A stretch of 45,683 nt of DNA. It comes from Candidatus Nealsoniibacteriota bacterium. GTDB lineage: Bacteria; Patescibacteriota; Minisyncoccia; Minisyncoccales; JAUWAW01. The stretch's first letter is position 1. Each line of letters starts with the position of its first letter. Below the pieces are notes generated by a model. That model had not been told where the DNA came from. It searched no databases and saw only the letters and a list, made by a program, of their open reading frames with translations. Location of the stretch: contig JAUWAW010000004.1 of NCBI GenBank assembly GCA_030601865.1, positions 1-45,683 on the forward strand, read 5' to 3'. A program made the position numbers and the translations under genes. Of the stretch, positions 36,137 through 43,880 are shown one piece after another.

Positions 36137-37174
36137 ATGAAAAATCAAAAAAAAGAATTCTTCAAGCGCGAAGATATCAAAACAATGCAAAAAGATATTA
36201 GTCAGCTCAGAGAACAAGAAGCTGAAAAAGAAAGGGAAAAAATAGCTGCTTTAAAGACAGCCGAAGAAACAAGGATTGAAAGGGAAAAGCAAGAAAAAAT
36301 AAAAAGGGGGGTTGAAGAAAAAGAAAGGCGGCCACCGGTACCTATTCCTCCAACTACCCTTCCAATTCCCCCGTCTATTTCAGTAGAAACAAAAAGACTA
36401 AAACCTGCTCCTTCTGAAAAAATCCTTATTCGGGTAGGAATCATGCTCATTATTGTTCTGATCTTTGTCAATATATTTCTTTTCTGGAATTGGTATTTAA
36501 GGGAAGAGGCGCTTCCAGGGCAAGTACCGCCTGAGGAAGTACTACCAGAGGAAGTATTGCCAGAGGAAGTGCCGCCTGAAGAGGTGCCGCCCGAGATAAT
36601 TATCCCGCTTTCTCTAATTCCGATTGAGGCCTCCAGTACCTTAGAAATCTCAGCCCCAGAAGAACTGTCTACTTTGTTTTCCCAAGTTCTTAAAACAGAG
36701 CTGACTGAAGGATATACTCGTATTTTAATTCAAGATATAGAAGAAAACAAAATTTTAGGCTTAAAAGAGTTTCTGGAGGGATTTGGTGTCAAGGTTCCAG
36801 AGGGTTTTTACGAAAAAGTAGGTCAGGACTTTACTTTATTTCTTTTTAAGCAGAAGCAGGGAAACAGATGGGGCTTGGTGACTAAAATTACTGAGAAAGA
36901 AAATCTGGCCTTTCTTTTGAAGAATTGGGAAGAGACAATGGAACAAGATTTTGGAAACCTTTTTACAGCAACAGGGAAAGAGGGGCCGGCGCTAACTCCC
37001 TATTTCAGGGCAGCTTCTTACAAAGGTGCATCTCTCCGTTACCAGACTTTTTCACGACAAGATTTAGGTATTTGTTATTCTTTATTTAATGACTATTTTG
37101 TTTTCACCAGCTCTTGGGAAAGCTTGTTAAAAACCATTGATCAACTGGCTTCACCCCCACACCAAAGCCAGTAA
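36137..37174 (+). CDS. Membrane protein with coiled-coil N-terminus and PEEV-repeat stalk
   Basis: 345 aa. Residues 1-65 form a highly charged coiled coil (ISQLREQEAEKEREKIAALK), then a Pro-rich stretch, a TM (IRVGIMLIIVLIFVNIFLFW) and a stalk of PPEEVLPEEVLPEEVPPEEV repeats. An external domain of about 190 residues follows (LIPIEASSTLEISAPEELST, YTRILIQDIEENKILGLKEF). I recognise no family. The last residues (ASPPHQSQ) are encoded by the left arm of the CCCCCACACC element at 37153, so the repeat has become the gene's 3' end. Confidence 0.72.
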   Translation: MKNQKKEFFKREDIKTMQKDISQLREQEAEKEREKIAALKTAEETRIEREKQEKIKRGVEEKERRPPVPIPPTTLPIPPSISVETKRLKPAPSEKILIRVGIMLIIVLIFVNIFLFWNWYLREEALPGQVPPEEVLPEEVLPEEVPPEEVPPEIIIPLSLIPIEASSTLEISAPEELSTLFSQVLKTELTEGYTRILIQDIEENKILGLKEFLEGFGVKVPEGFYEKVGQDFTLFLFKQKQGNRWGLVTKITEKENLAFLLKNWEETMEQDFGNLFTATGKEGPALTPYFRAASYKGASLRYQTFSRQDLGICYSLFNDYFVFTSSWESLLKTIDQLASPPHQSQ

Positions 37175-37299
37175 TGACTATCTCACATCAACGAACAGAA
37201 GGCGAAGCCCCCACACCAAATTTTGGTAGTGGGGGCGAAGCCGCCTATCGGCTCTAAACTTTGTACTTATTCAATCTGTACCAGCTTTGGTGTGGGGGT
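37153..37299. repeat. CCCCCACACC element pair between the membrane protein and the DksA-like gene
   Basis: Outer arms ACCCCCACACCAAAGC and GCTTTGGTGTGGGGGT span 147 bp. Inside, GCCCCCACACCAAA and TTTGGTAGTGGGGGC (37207-37238) form a second copy, bordered by GGCGAAGCC on both sides. The left arm lies inside the upstream gene's last codons; the right arm ends 10 bp before the next start. Confidence 0.9.
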
Positions 37300-37308
37300 C
37301 AATAACTT

Positions 37309-37689
37309 GTGGAAAAAACTGTGAAAAAAACCTTATTAAAAGAGTATAAACAAAAATTGGAGGAAGAAAAAACCTCTATTGAGGAGGAGCTTGAGACATT
37401 TGCTAAAAAAGATAAAAAATTAGAAGGCGATTGGGACACCAAATACCCCAAACTCAATGGAGGAACAGGAGGTCAATCTTTAGAAGAGGCGGCTGACGCA
37501 GTAGAAGAATACTCCAACCGTTTGCCAGTTGAGTTTAGTTTGGAACTTCGGCTGAGAGACATCAATTCCGCTTTGGAAAAAATAAAAAAAGGCAAATACG
37601 GGGTTTGCGAGAAATGCGGCAAGCCCATTCCCCAGGCACGGCTGAAGGTCTTCCCAGAAGCAAGAACCTGCAAAAAGTGCAAAGCCTAA
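37309..37689 (+). CDS. DksA/TraR-type zinc-finger protein
   Basis: 126 aa. An N-terminal coiled coil (LLKEYKQKLEEEKTSIEEEL), a middle stretch with EEAADAVEEYSNRLPVEFSL, then the zinc finger GVCEKCGKPIPQARLKVFPE with CKKCKA at the end. The family binds RNA polymerase through its secondary channel. DksA's acidic coiled-coil tip (DxxDxA) is not clearly present, so effect on transcription is uncertain. Start is GTG 37309 close to the repeat arm; MEKTVKKTLL is the best N-terminus. Confidence 0.85.
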   Translation: MEKTVKKTLLKEYKQKLEEEKTSIEEELETFAKKDKKLEGDWDTKYPKLNGGTGGQSLEEAADAVEEYSNRLPVEFSLELRLRDINSALEKIKKGKYGVCEKCGKPIPQARLKVFPEARTCKKCKA

Positions 37690-37712
37690 GACTTGAAACT
37701 TGAAACTCAATA

Positions 37713-37760
37713 ATTGAAATTGGCGAGGACCGTCCTCGCCAATTTCAATTTTCATTTTTT
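37713..37760 (+). terminator. Terminator after the DksA-like gene
   Basis: ATTGAAATTGGCGAGGAC and GTCCTCGCCAATTTCAAT form a perfect 18-bp stem around a single base, followed by TTTCATTTTTT. Confidence 0.88.
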
Positions 37761-37785
37761 ATTATATCTGCTACTATAAAATAAC

Positions 37786-39312
37786 ATGCCCTCAAAGGTG
37801 TTCTCGGCGGCTACTGTTGGCTTAGAGGCTCAAATTATTGAAGTTGAAGTGGAGGTCTCTCACGGCCTCCGCCGTTTTTCTATTGTCGGCTTGCCTGACA
37901 AAGCAGTAGAGGAATCAAAAGAAAGGGTGGGGGCAGCTATTAAAAGCACTGGCTTAAAATCACCTCATAGTCAAACGGAGCGCGTTTTGGTCAGCTTAGC
38001 TCCAGCCGACCTAAAAAAAGAGGGCTCTTTATACGACCTGCCCATTGCTTTAGGTTATTTAACTGCCTCGGAGCAAATCAAATTTGATTCCCAAGACAAA
38101 ATTTTTATTGGAGAATTAGCTTTAGATGGAAAGTTACGACCAATTAAAGGAGCACTTTCTTTTGCTCTGGTAGCCAAAGAAAAATCTTGCCCAGAATTAA
38201 TTCTGCCTCAAGCCAATGCATCAGAAGCTGCCCTCATTAAAGGATTGAAAGTAATTGGTGTAAAAGACCTTGAACAAGTAATTAAATATTTAGAAGGGCA
38301 GATTCAAATCTCCCCCTTTAAAATAGAAACCGAACAATTTGTATCCTTAAAGAACTCTTCAATTGACCTAGGTTGGATTAAAGGGCAGCAGTTTGCTAAA
38401 AGAGCTTTGGAAATTGCTGCTGCTGGAAATCACAATCTTCTTATGGAAGGACCTCCAGGCACAGGGAAAACTTTATTGGCTAAAGCCATCCCCTCCATCC
38501 TGCCCCAGCTCTCTTTTGAAGAAATACTGGAGGTGACCAAAATTTACAGTGCCAGCGGCCTTTTATCAAAAGAAAAACCCTTAATCAGTCAAAGGCCTTT
38601 TCGCTCTCCCCATCACACCAGTTCTGAAGCAGCTCTCATTGGCGGTGGCAACCCCCCCAGGCCTGGAGAGATTACCTTAGCCCACCGCGGCGTTTTATTT
38701 TTAGATGAATTTCCAGAATTTCATCGAGATGTTTTAGAAAGTTTGAGACAGCCTTTAGAGGAAGGGACAATTACTGTGCTCCGTGCCAGACACCGCTTAA
38801 CTTTTCCAGCTAAATTTATGTTGGTGGCCGCCACCAATCCCTGCCCCTGTGGCTATCGTAATGACCCGGAAAGAGAATGCACCTGTTCTTCCTCCCAAGT
38901 GGCCAAATATCGTAGAAAACTATCAGGCCCTCTCATGGACAGAATAGATTTATTTGTAGATGTGCCTCAAATAAAATATGAAAAATTGGTCAACGTTGAC
39001 CCTGAACACTCAAGTTCAAAAATAAAAGACGGGGTTAAGAAAGCCCGGGAAATCCAGCGAGAACGGTTCTCGCTGGAAAAAGTCTTGGTCAATTCAGAAA
39101 TGATCATCCCTCAAATTAAAAAATACTGCCAAATTGATGCGAAATCCGGAGACCTTTTAAGAAAATTTGTTAATTCTGGCAAGCTTTCTGCTCGAGGATA
39201 CCACCGGGTTCTAAAAGTGGCCAGAACCATTGCCGATTTAGAAAATTCAGAGAATATTCTTTATGACCACCTCAGCGAGGCCTTGGCCTATAGAATACAA
39301 GAAAAAAAGTAA
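37786..39312 (+). CDS. comM: ComM/YifB-family Mg-chelatase-like ATPase
   Basis: 508 aa. N-terminal Lon-like domain (GLEAQIIEVEVEVSHGLRRF, FSIVGLPDKAVEESKERVGA), AAA+ module with Walker A MEGPPGTGKTLLAKA, Walker B RGVLFLDEFPEF and FMLVAATNPCPCGYRN, followed by the C-terminal RYHRVLKVARTIADLE. ComM is a helicase promoting branch migration during natural transformation. Its presence together with VirB2/VirB6-like proteins fits DNA uptake, which is inference. Ends at a strong terminator. Confidence 0.96.
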   Translation: MPSKVFSAATVGLEAQIIEVEVEVSHGLRRFSIVGLPDKAVEESKERVGAAIKSTGLKSPHSQTERVLVSLAPADLKKEGSLYDLPIALGYLTASEQIKFDSQDKIFIGELALDGKLRPIKGALSFALVAKEKSCPELILPQANASEAALIKGLKVIGVKDLEQVIKYLEGQIQISPFKIETEQFVSLKNSSIDLGWIKGQQFAKRALEIAAAGNHNLLMEGPPGTGKTLLAKAIPSILPQLSFEEILEVTKIYSASGLLSKEKPLISQRPFRSPHHTSSEAALIGGGNPPRPGEITLAHRGVLFLDEFPEFHRDVLESLRQPLEEGTITVLRARHRLTFPAKFMLVAATNPCPCGYRNDPERECTCSSSQVAKYRRKLSGPLMDRIDLFVDVPQIKYEKLVNVDPEHSSSKIKDGVKKAREIQRERFSLEKVLVNSEMIIPQIKKYCQIDAKSGDLLRKFVNSGKLSARGYHRVLKVARTIADLENSENILYDHLSEALAYRIQEKK

Positions 39313-39315
39313 AAA

Positions 39316-39352
39316 GGTCGGGAAGCTATCCCGACCAATTTATTTATTTTTA
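39316..39352. terminator. Terminator between comM and the M23 gene
   Basis: GGTCGGGA-AGCTA-TCCCGACC, an 8-bp GC-rich stem followed by AATTTATTTATTTTTA. Lies between convergent genes. Confidence 0.85.
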
Positions 39353-39369
39353 GGTTTTTATATTTTTAT

Positions 39370-40497
39370 TCATCTAGCAAAAGGGTTTCTGGCTCCGTGA
39401 ACGGCAAAATGAAGATGGCAGCCGGTTGACCTGCCCGCTCCCGGACTGCCCGGTTGGCCTCCCATCAGGGCAATAATCTGGCCTTGAGAAACTTGTTCTC
39501 CAGGACTAACTAAGGCAACGGCCAGGTGGCCGTAAAAAGTGACTACTCCATTGGGATGTAAAATGGTTAAATGATTGCCTGCTCCCTCATATGCCCAGCG
39601 AGAGCGAGAAGTAGTTAATCTTACTTTGAGAACTGTACCTCCGGCTGCAGCATAAACCGGCTCCCCACACTTGCCATGGCTAAAGTCAATGGCATTGTAC
39701 CAATGAAGCCCCTGAGTAATGCGGCAGGGAGAAGCAATGGGGCAGATAAAATAACTGGAGGCCAGGGGCGCCCATTGGGCAACGTATCTGATTGAAGGAG
39801 AAGGCATCACCCCATTGGGAATAATTAAAATATCGCCAATAAAGACATCACCTTCTTCTAAAAGCCCGTTGAAATTTATAATTTCTTCTGTTTTGCCCTT
39901 ATACCTTTTAGCAATTCCTATAACAGTGTCTCCTTTACTAACATGGTGGATCATTCCTGAAATAGGCAGAATAATCAGTTTTTGGCCTGCTCTGATGATT
40001 GAACTCTTTGTTAAATCGTTAGCCCAGAGGACAGTGTTCAAGGAGATGTCAAATTTATCTGCAATAGTCCAGAGAGTGTCTCCTGATTCTACAATATATT
40101 CAATAAGTTCTTTTTTCAGTTCTGAAGCGCTTTCGCTGCCTATCAAAGTACCCAAGACCTTAGAGCTCAAAAAGATTGGAGGGGGAGCAGCCCTAAGGCT
40201 TGTCCCCTCCACGATAACCAAGTCAGGAGATTCTAATAACAACACATCTTTTTGGCTGAGAAATAGGCTTTGTAGTAAAGAAATTTCTCTCTTGCCCGCC
40301 CAAGTTTCGCCTTGCGAAATTTGGGTGGGCAAGGTGCGAGGCGTTTCCGAACGAGGTCCTTCAGAAACCGAGGCCAAAAAAAGCCCGCTCTCAAGAGAGC
40401 AGGAAACAAAGCAAAGCAAAGCAAATAAAATTATGGAGATAACTCCAAAATAAAGAAAAGGGTCTTTCAGCTGAGGAATCTGAACCTTCAGTTTCAT
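39370..40497 (-). CDS. LysM-M23 peptidoglycan endopeptidase
   Basis: 375 aa. An N-terminal signal/TM (YFGVISIILFALLCFVSC), a linker, LysM 1 (YIVESGDTLWTIADKFDISL), LysM 2 (HHVSKGDTVIGIAKRYKGKT) and a lysostaphin-type M23 domain with zinc ligands in GLHWYNAIDFS and CHLHFAVHG. Secreted or anchored, it would cut peptide cross-bridges. The linker SEGPRSETPRTLPTQISQGE is encoded by repeat DNA, including the inverted repeat at 40292-40332, and looks inserted. Divergent from rsmA. Confidence 0.93.
   Translation of the reverse strand: MKLKVQIPQLKDPFLYFGVISIILFALLCFVSCSLESGLFLASVSEGPRSETPRTLPTQISQGETWAGKREISLLQSLFLSQKDVLLLESPDLVIVEGTSLRAAPPPIFLSSKVLGTLIGSESASELKKELIEYIVESGDTLWTIADKFDISLNTVLWANDLTKSSIIRAGQKLIILPISGMIHHVSKGDTVIGIAKRYKGKTEEIINFNGLLEEGDVFIGDILIIPNGVMPSPSIRYVAQWAPLASSYFICPIASPCRITQGLHWYNAIDFSHGKCGEPVYAAAGGTVLKVRLTTSRSRWAYEGAGNHLTILHPNGVVTFYGHLAVALVSPGEQVSQGQIIALMGGQPGSPGAGRSTGCHLHFAVHGARNPFAR
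40292..40332. repeat. 41-bp inverted repeat in the linker of the M23 gene
   Basis: TTGCCCGCCCAAGTTTCG and CGAAATTTGGGTGGGCAA are complementary over 18 bp (two G-U-type differences) around CCTTG. In frame, encoding PTQISQGETWAGK. Flanking GTTTC...GAAAC is a further short inverted pair. Confidence 0.85.
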
Positions 40498-40569
40498 GAT
40501 ATTTTGCTTCTTCCATCTTAAACAAAACCCTCAGAAAGGTCAAGTCGGCTTTTTCCACAACCTTTGATT

Positions 40570-41427
40570 ATGCAACTCTTCTCAAAATCATTTATCAAAG
40601 CCTTTCTTAAAAAACATAAGGTGCGGCCTTCAAAAAGATTGGGTCAGAATTTTTTAATGGATTATTCTGTTCTTAAAAAAATTATGGCCGCTGCCAATCT
40701 TCAGAAAGAGGACATTGTTTTAGAAATCGGGCCTGGCATAGGAACCCTGACCCAAGAAATAGCCAAAAAGGCAAAAAAGGTTATTGCTGTGGAAAAAGAC
40801 CCAAGAATGATAGAAATTCTAAAAGAGATACTTAAGGGTCTAAAAAATGTAACAGTCGTTAAGGGTGATATCTTGGAGCTGTTGACATCCGATGTCAACA
40901 AGTTTGTTGACATCGGATGTCAACAAATCGAATATAAAATAGTTGCTAATTTACCTTACTATATTGTTGCTCCGGTGATTCGAAAGTTTCTGGAGGCGAA
41001 ATATCCGCCCAAGGAAATGGTTTTGATGGTGCAAAAAGAAGTGGCTCAGAGAATTTGCGCCCGCCCTCCAAAAATGAATCTCTTGGCAGTTTCAGTCCAG
41101 TTTTATGCCCAGCCTAAAATCATAAGTTATGTTTCTAAAAAATCATTCTGGCCCCAACCAAAAGTTGACGGCGCCATCATAAAAATAAGAATTAAGAATC
41201 AAGAATTAAGAATTAAGAATAATAAGGATCTATTTTTTAGGGTTGTTAAGGCAGGGTTTGCGCATCCCAGGAAGCAGTTAATCAATAATTTATCCAAGGG
41301 CCTAAAAATTGATAAACAAAAAGTAAGAACCTGGCTTTTGAAAAACAAAATCCAGCCCAGCCAGCGGGCCCAAACCCTAACTGTTGAAAACTGGGCTCAA
41401 CTAACCAAAAACTTTGTGGTAGAATAA
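40570..41427 (+). CDS. rsmA: 16S rRNA dimethyladenosine transferase (KsgA/RsmA)
   Basis: Dimethylates the two adenosines near the 3' end of 16S rRNA. The start at ATG 40570 gives MQLFSKSFIKAFLKKHKVRP, then SKRLGQNFLMD, VLEIGPGIGTLTQEIAKKAK (SAM motif I), VIAVEKDPRMIEIL and the catalytic VANLPYYIVAPVI. After the GDILELL block the family would go straight to the substrate motif, but here TSDVNKFVDIGCQQIEYK intervenes, encoded by a 44-bp inverted repeat. A second foreign stretch, IRIKNQELRIKNNKDL, comes from an AATTAAGAATTAAGAAT repeat. Motifs intact. Confidence 0.95.
   Translation: MQLFSKSFIKAFLKKHKVRPSKRLGQNFLMDYSVLKKIMAAANLQKEDIVLEIGPGIGTLTQEIAKKAKKVIAVEKDPRMIEILKEILKGLKNVTVVKGDILELLTSDVNKFVDIGCQQIEYKIVANLPYYIVAPVIRKFLEAKYPPKEMVLMVQKEVAQRICARPPKMNLLAVSVQFYAQPKIISYVSKKSFWPQPKVDGAIIKIRIKNQELRIKNNKDLFFRVVKAGFAHPRKQLINNLSKGLKIDKQKVRTWLLKNKIQPSQRAQTLTVENWAQLTKNFVVE
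40881..40924. repeat. 19-6-19 inverted repeat in frame in rsmA
   Basis: GTTGACATCCGATGTCAAC, then AAGTTT, then GTTGACATCGGATGTCAAC, its exact reverse complement. Each arm is itself nearly symmetric (GTTGACAT and ATGTCAAC). It encodes LTSDVNKFVDIGCQQ before the VANLPYY motif. Confidence 0.9.
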
Positions 41428-41439
41428 AGTAGAATAAAT

Positions 41440-43401
41440 ATGATGTCGGGCATAATTAAAAAACTCAATAAAAAACATCTTGTTTTGTTTTTGCTTTTTG
41501 TCATCCTGGCTTCTTTAGTTCCTTTACAATTCGCCCAGGCCGATCTTGGAACCATATTTAAAGGAGCAATAAAAGATGCTATTCTTACTATTCTTCTCGG
41601 AGCGTCTGCTCCTTTGCTTGCTTTAACAATCTTGATTTTAGATATTGTGACAGGGGCCCTTACCCTTTTTGCCGGATATTTCTTATTAATTGTAATAAAT
41701 TCTAATGCGCTTATTCCCTTAATCCCCTCTAGTGGAGCAAAAGACCTGGTAACTGTAGGATTTACCTTTACCAAAAACTTAGCCAACATGGGCTTTATTT
41801 TAATTTTAGCTTGGGTTGCCTTTGCCACCATTTTACGGATAAAGACCTACCAAGTTAAAACCTTTTTGCCAAAATTATTGATTATTGCTCTTTTAATAAA
41901 CTTTATTCCAGTGATTACTGGCGTTATTATTGACATTGCCGATGTGATTACCAAGTATTTTGTAGATAAATCCACTGGATTTCTTGACCAGTTTGTAGCT
42001 ACTATCCCGTTTTTTCGAGTAGCGACTTCAGAAGTAACTCTCTGGGAGGAACTCAAAGATCTTTCACAATATGGATTTATTGTAGGCGTCATAACCAGAG
42101 CTGGAGCAGGATTAATTTTTAATGTCATCACTGGTTTTATCTATTTAATATACGCTACACTTTTGACTATGAGGATAGTGGCCATCTGGATTCTTATAAT
42201 CTTAGCCCCTCTTGCCTGGCTTGGCTATATTATCCCAGCTGGTAAAAAATACTGGAATATGTGGTGGAGCCAGTTTATTTCGTGGACAATTATCGCTATT
42301 CCTATGTTTTTCTTTCTTTATCTCTCGGGTTATCTTCTGGGTTCAGGCATATCGTGCGATGCAACAACCTCACCAGGATTCTTGTCACAAGCTATCTACC
42401 AACCCAGAGCCGACTTTTTCTGCGCCATCCTACCACTTGTGGCTAATATTCTATTATTAATTGTTGGCATTGGTTTAAGCATTAGTTTGGCTCCGATGGG
42501 CTCTAAGGCAATAACCAGCGGGATAAAGAAAGCAGGTGTATGGGCTGCAAAAACAGCTACAACAAAAGGTAAGTCCTGGGCAAGAGAAAGAGTTCCTGAG
42601 AGCTGGCAAAGATGGGGGGCAAGACAGGCCACAGCGCCTACTTGGGGAGAAGGTGTTCCTGGTCTAAAAGGTCAAGCCATACGGGCTGCGACCGGGCCGT
42701 TTGCCTTAGTGCGACGCAAGGTTGGGAGATTAATTGGGCCTGAAATAGCACAAGCCCAAAGGAAAGCAATTGCTGACGCTGAAAAATCCATCAAAGCAGA
42801 AGAAACAGTGCCAGGAATTGTTGAAAAAATTAAGGACACTCCTGATCAAGCATCCAAGATTGGTTATATCAATAAACTGGTAAAAGAAGGGGATATTGAT
42901 GATGCTTTAGATGCGGACTTAGAACCTAGTGTAATAAAACAAGCAAGAGAGCAAGCCAAACAGTATGACGCCCATAAAGAGATTGATAGCGCAGTGCCTT
43001 ATATGGCTCATCAAGAAATAGTGGAAGAAGCGCAGAGACGGCACCTTGCAAATGAACCAAGAGCAGCCATAGATGAAGTTTACGCTGATATGATTATCAA
43101 GAAGATAAAGCCAGATAGAGCTGGTCAGGTTTCAAAAAGGGTTTTTGCCTTTGATCCTGTAACCGGGGTCTTCCATCATCCACAGCCATTAGACGCTATG
43201 ATTAAAACCTGGAGCGGTCGTCATTTTTCAAAGTTCTTAAACGAGCATGGCACAGACGGCGCCGAGGCGATAGAAAGAAGAATTCAACAATTAGCTCAAG
43301 CAGCTAACCAAGCCCCGCTGGCTTGGCTCCAAGCCAATAATCCAAGATTCCTTAAATGGATGAGAAGCACACCGGGTCAAGGATTCTTCACTATCGTTTA
43401 A
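41440..43401 (+). CDS. VirB6/TrbL-like polytopic membrane protein
   Basis: 653 aa. A signal-like start (HLVLFLLFVILASLVPLQFA) precedes at least six TM segments, for example APLLALTILILDIVTGALTL, GFILILAWVAFATIL, LPKLLIIALLINFIPVITGV and ATLLTMRIVAIWILIILAPL, with the W-x-x-x-x-x-P-x-x-W-L region typical of VirB6/TrbL translocation-pore proteins. After residue about 360 comes a long soluble helical C-terminal region (RKAIADAEKSIKAEETVPGI). Likely component of a type IV secretion or pilus apparatus; no other vir genes are adjacent. Confidence 0.82.
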   Translation: MMSGIIKKLNKKHLVLFLLFVILASLVPLQFAQADLGTIFKGAIKDAILTILLGASAPLLALTILILDIVTGALTLFAGYFLLIVINSNALIPLIPSSGAKDLVTVGFTFTKNLANMGFILILAWVAFATILRIKTYQVKTFLPKLLIIALLINFIPVITGVIIDIADVITKYFVDKSTGFLDQFVATIPFFRVATSEVTLWEELKDLSQYGFIVGVITRAGAGLIFNVITGFIYLIYATLLTMRIVAIWILIILAPLAWLGYIIPAGKKYWNMWWSQFISWTIIAIPMFFFLYLSGYLLGSGISCDATTSPGFLSQAIYQPRADFFCAILPLVANILLLIVGIGLSISLAPMGSKAITSGIKKAGVWAAKTATTKGKSWARERVPESWQRWGARQATAPTWGEGVPGLKGQAIRAATGPFALVRRKVGRLIGPEIAQAQRKAIADAEKSIKAEETVPGIVEKIKDTPDQASKIGYINKLVKEGDIDDALDADLEPSVIKQAREQAKQYDAHKEIDSAVPYMAHQEIVEEAQRRHLANEPRAAIDEVYADMIIKKIKPDRAGQVSKRVFAFDPVTGVFHHPQPLDAMIKTWSGRHFSKFLNEHGTDGAEAIERRIQQLAQAANQAPLAWLQANNPRFLKWMRSTPGQGFFTIV

Positions 43402-43475
43402 TAGCCAAACAAATTTGACAAAAGTTTAAAAAGGGAGTATAATTAAAGACAAATGTAGGAGGGCCGAAAGAAAGG

Positions 43476-43808
43476 ATGAAAGAGATGATAAAAGATGTTT
43501 TAAGACATGGACTGCTGGGCGTACTCTTTTTCCCAAAGCTGCAAAGAGTTAGGCATGAGATCTCTGAGATTTATGGATGGGAATTAAATCAAGAAGAAAA
43601 AGAAAGGAGGAAGAAAGCAAAAGAAAAAGAGAAGCAAAAGAAGGAACAGTTGCTTGAGATAGCCCAGAAACGTCTTGAGCAATTAAAAGAAGGGGAAGGA
43701 TTAGAACCAACCCCAAAAAAAGGCGTACCTCTAGAAGAAAGAGGAAAACCCGGAATGGAAAAGGAAAGCAAAGAAGAACAAACAGGCAAAGGGGGAATGC
43801 CAAAATAA
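43476..43808 (+). CDS. Charged helical protein of unknown function
   Basis: 110 aa. ATG 43476 is preceded by GTAGGAGGGCC. A short hydrophobic start (HGLLGVLFFPKLQRVRHEI) leads to a lysine/glutamate-rich coiled coil (EEKERRKKAKEKEKQKKEQL) and a flexible Pro/Gly tail. No family. Follows the VirB6-like gene by 74 bp and may belong with it, an inference from position only. Confidence 0.65.
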   Translation: MKEMIKDVLRHGLLGVLFFPKLQRVRHEISEIYGWELNQEEKERRKKAKEKEKQKKEQLLEIAQKRLEQLKEGEGLEPTPKKGVPLEERGKPGMEKESKEEQTGKGGMPK

Positions 43809-43811
43809 AAT

Positions 43812-43857
43812 AGGAGAATTGAGTATAACTCGACTGCGAGTATAACTCAATTCTCCT
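43812..43857. terminator. Long hairpin between convergent genes
   Basis: AGGAGAATTGAG...CTCG and CGAG...CTCAATTCTCCT form an outer 12-bp stem with inner TATAA bulges, then TTTTCTTTTT on the plus strand. Fits a bidirectional terminator, or an element of the coding-palindrome type. Confidence 0.7.
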
Positions 43858-43880
43858 TTTCTTTTTGTAGAGTCCTGATA

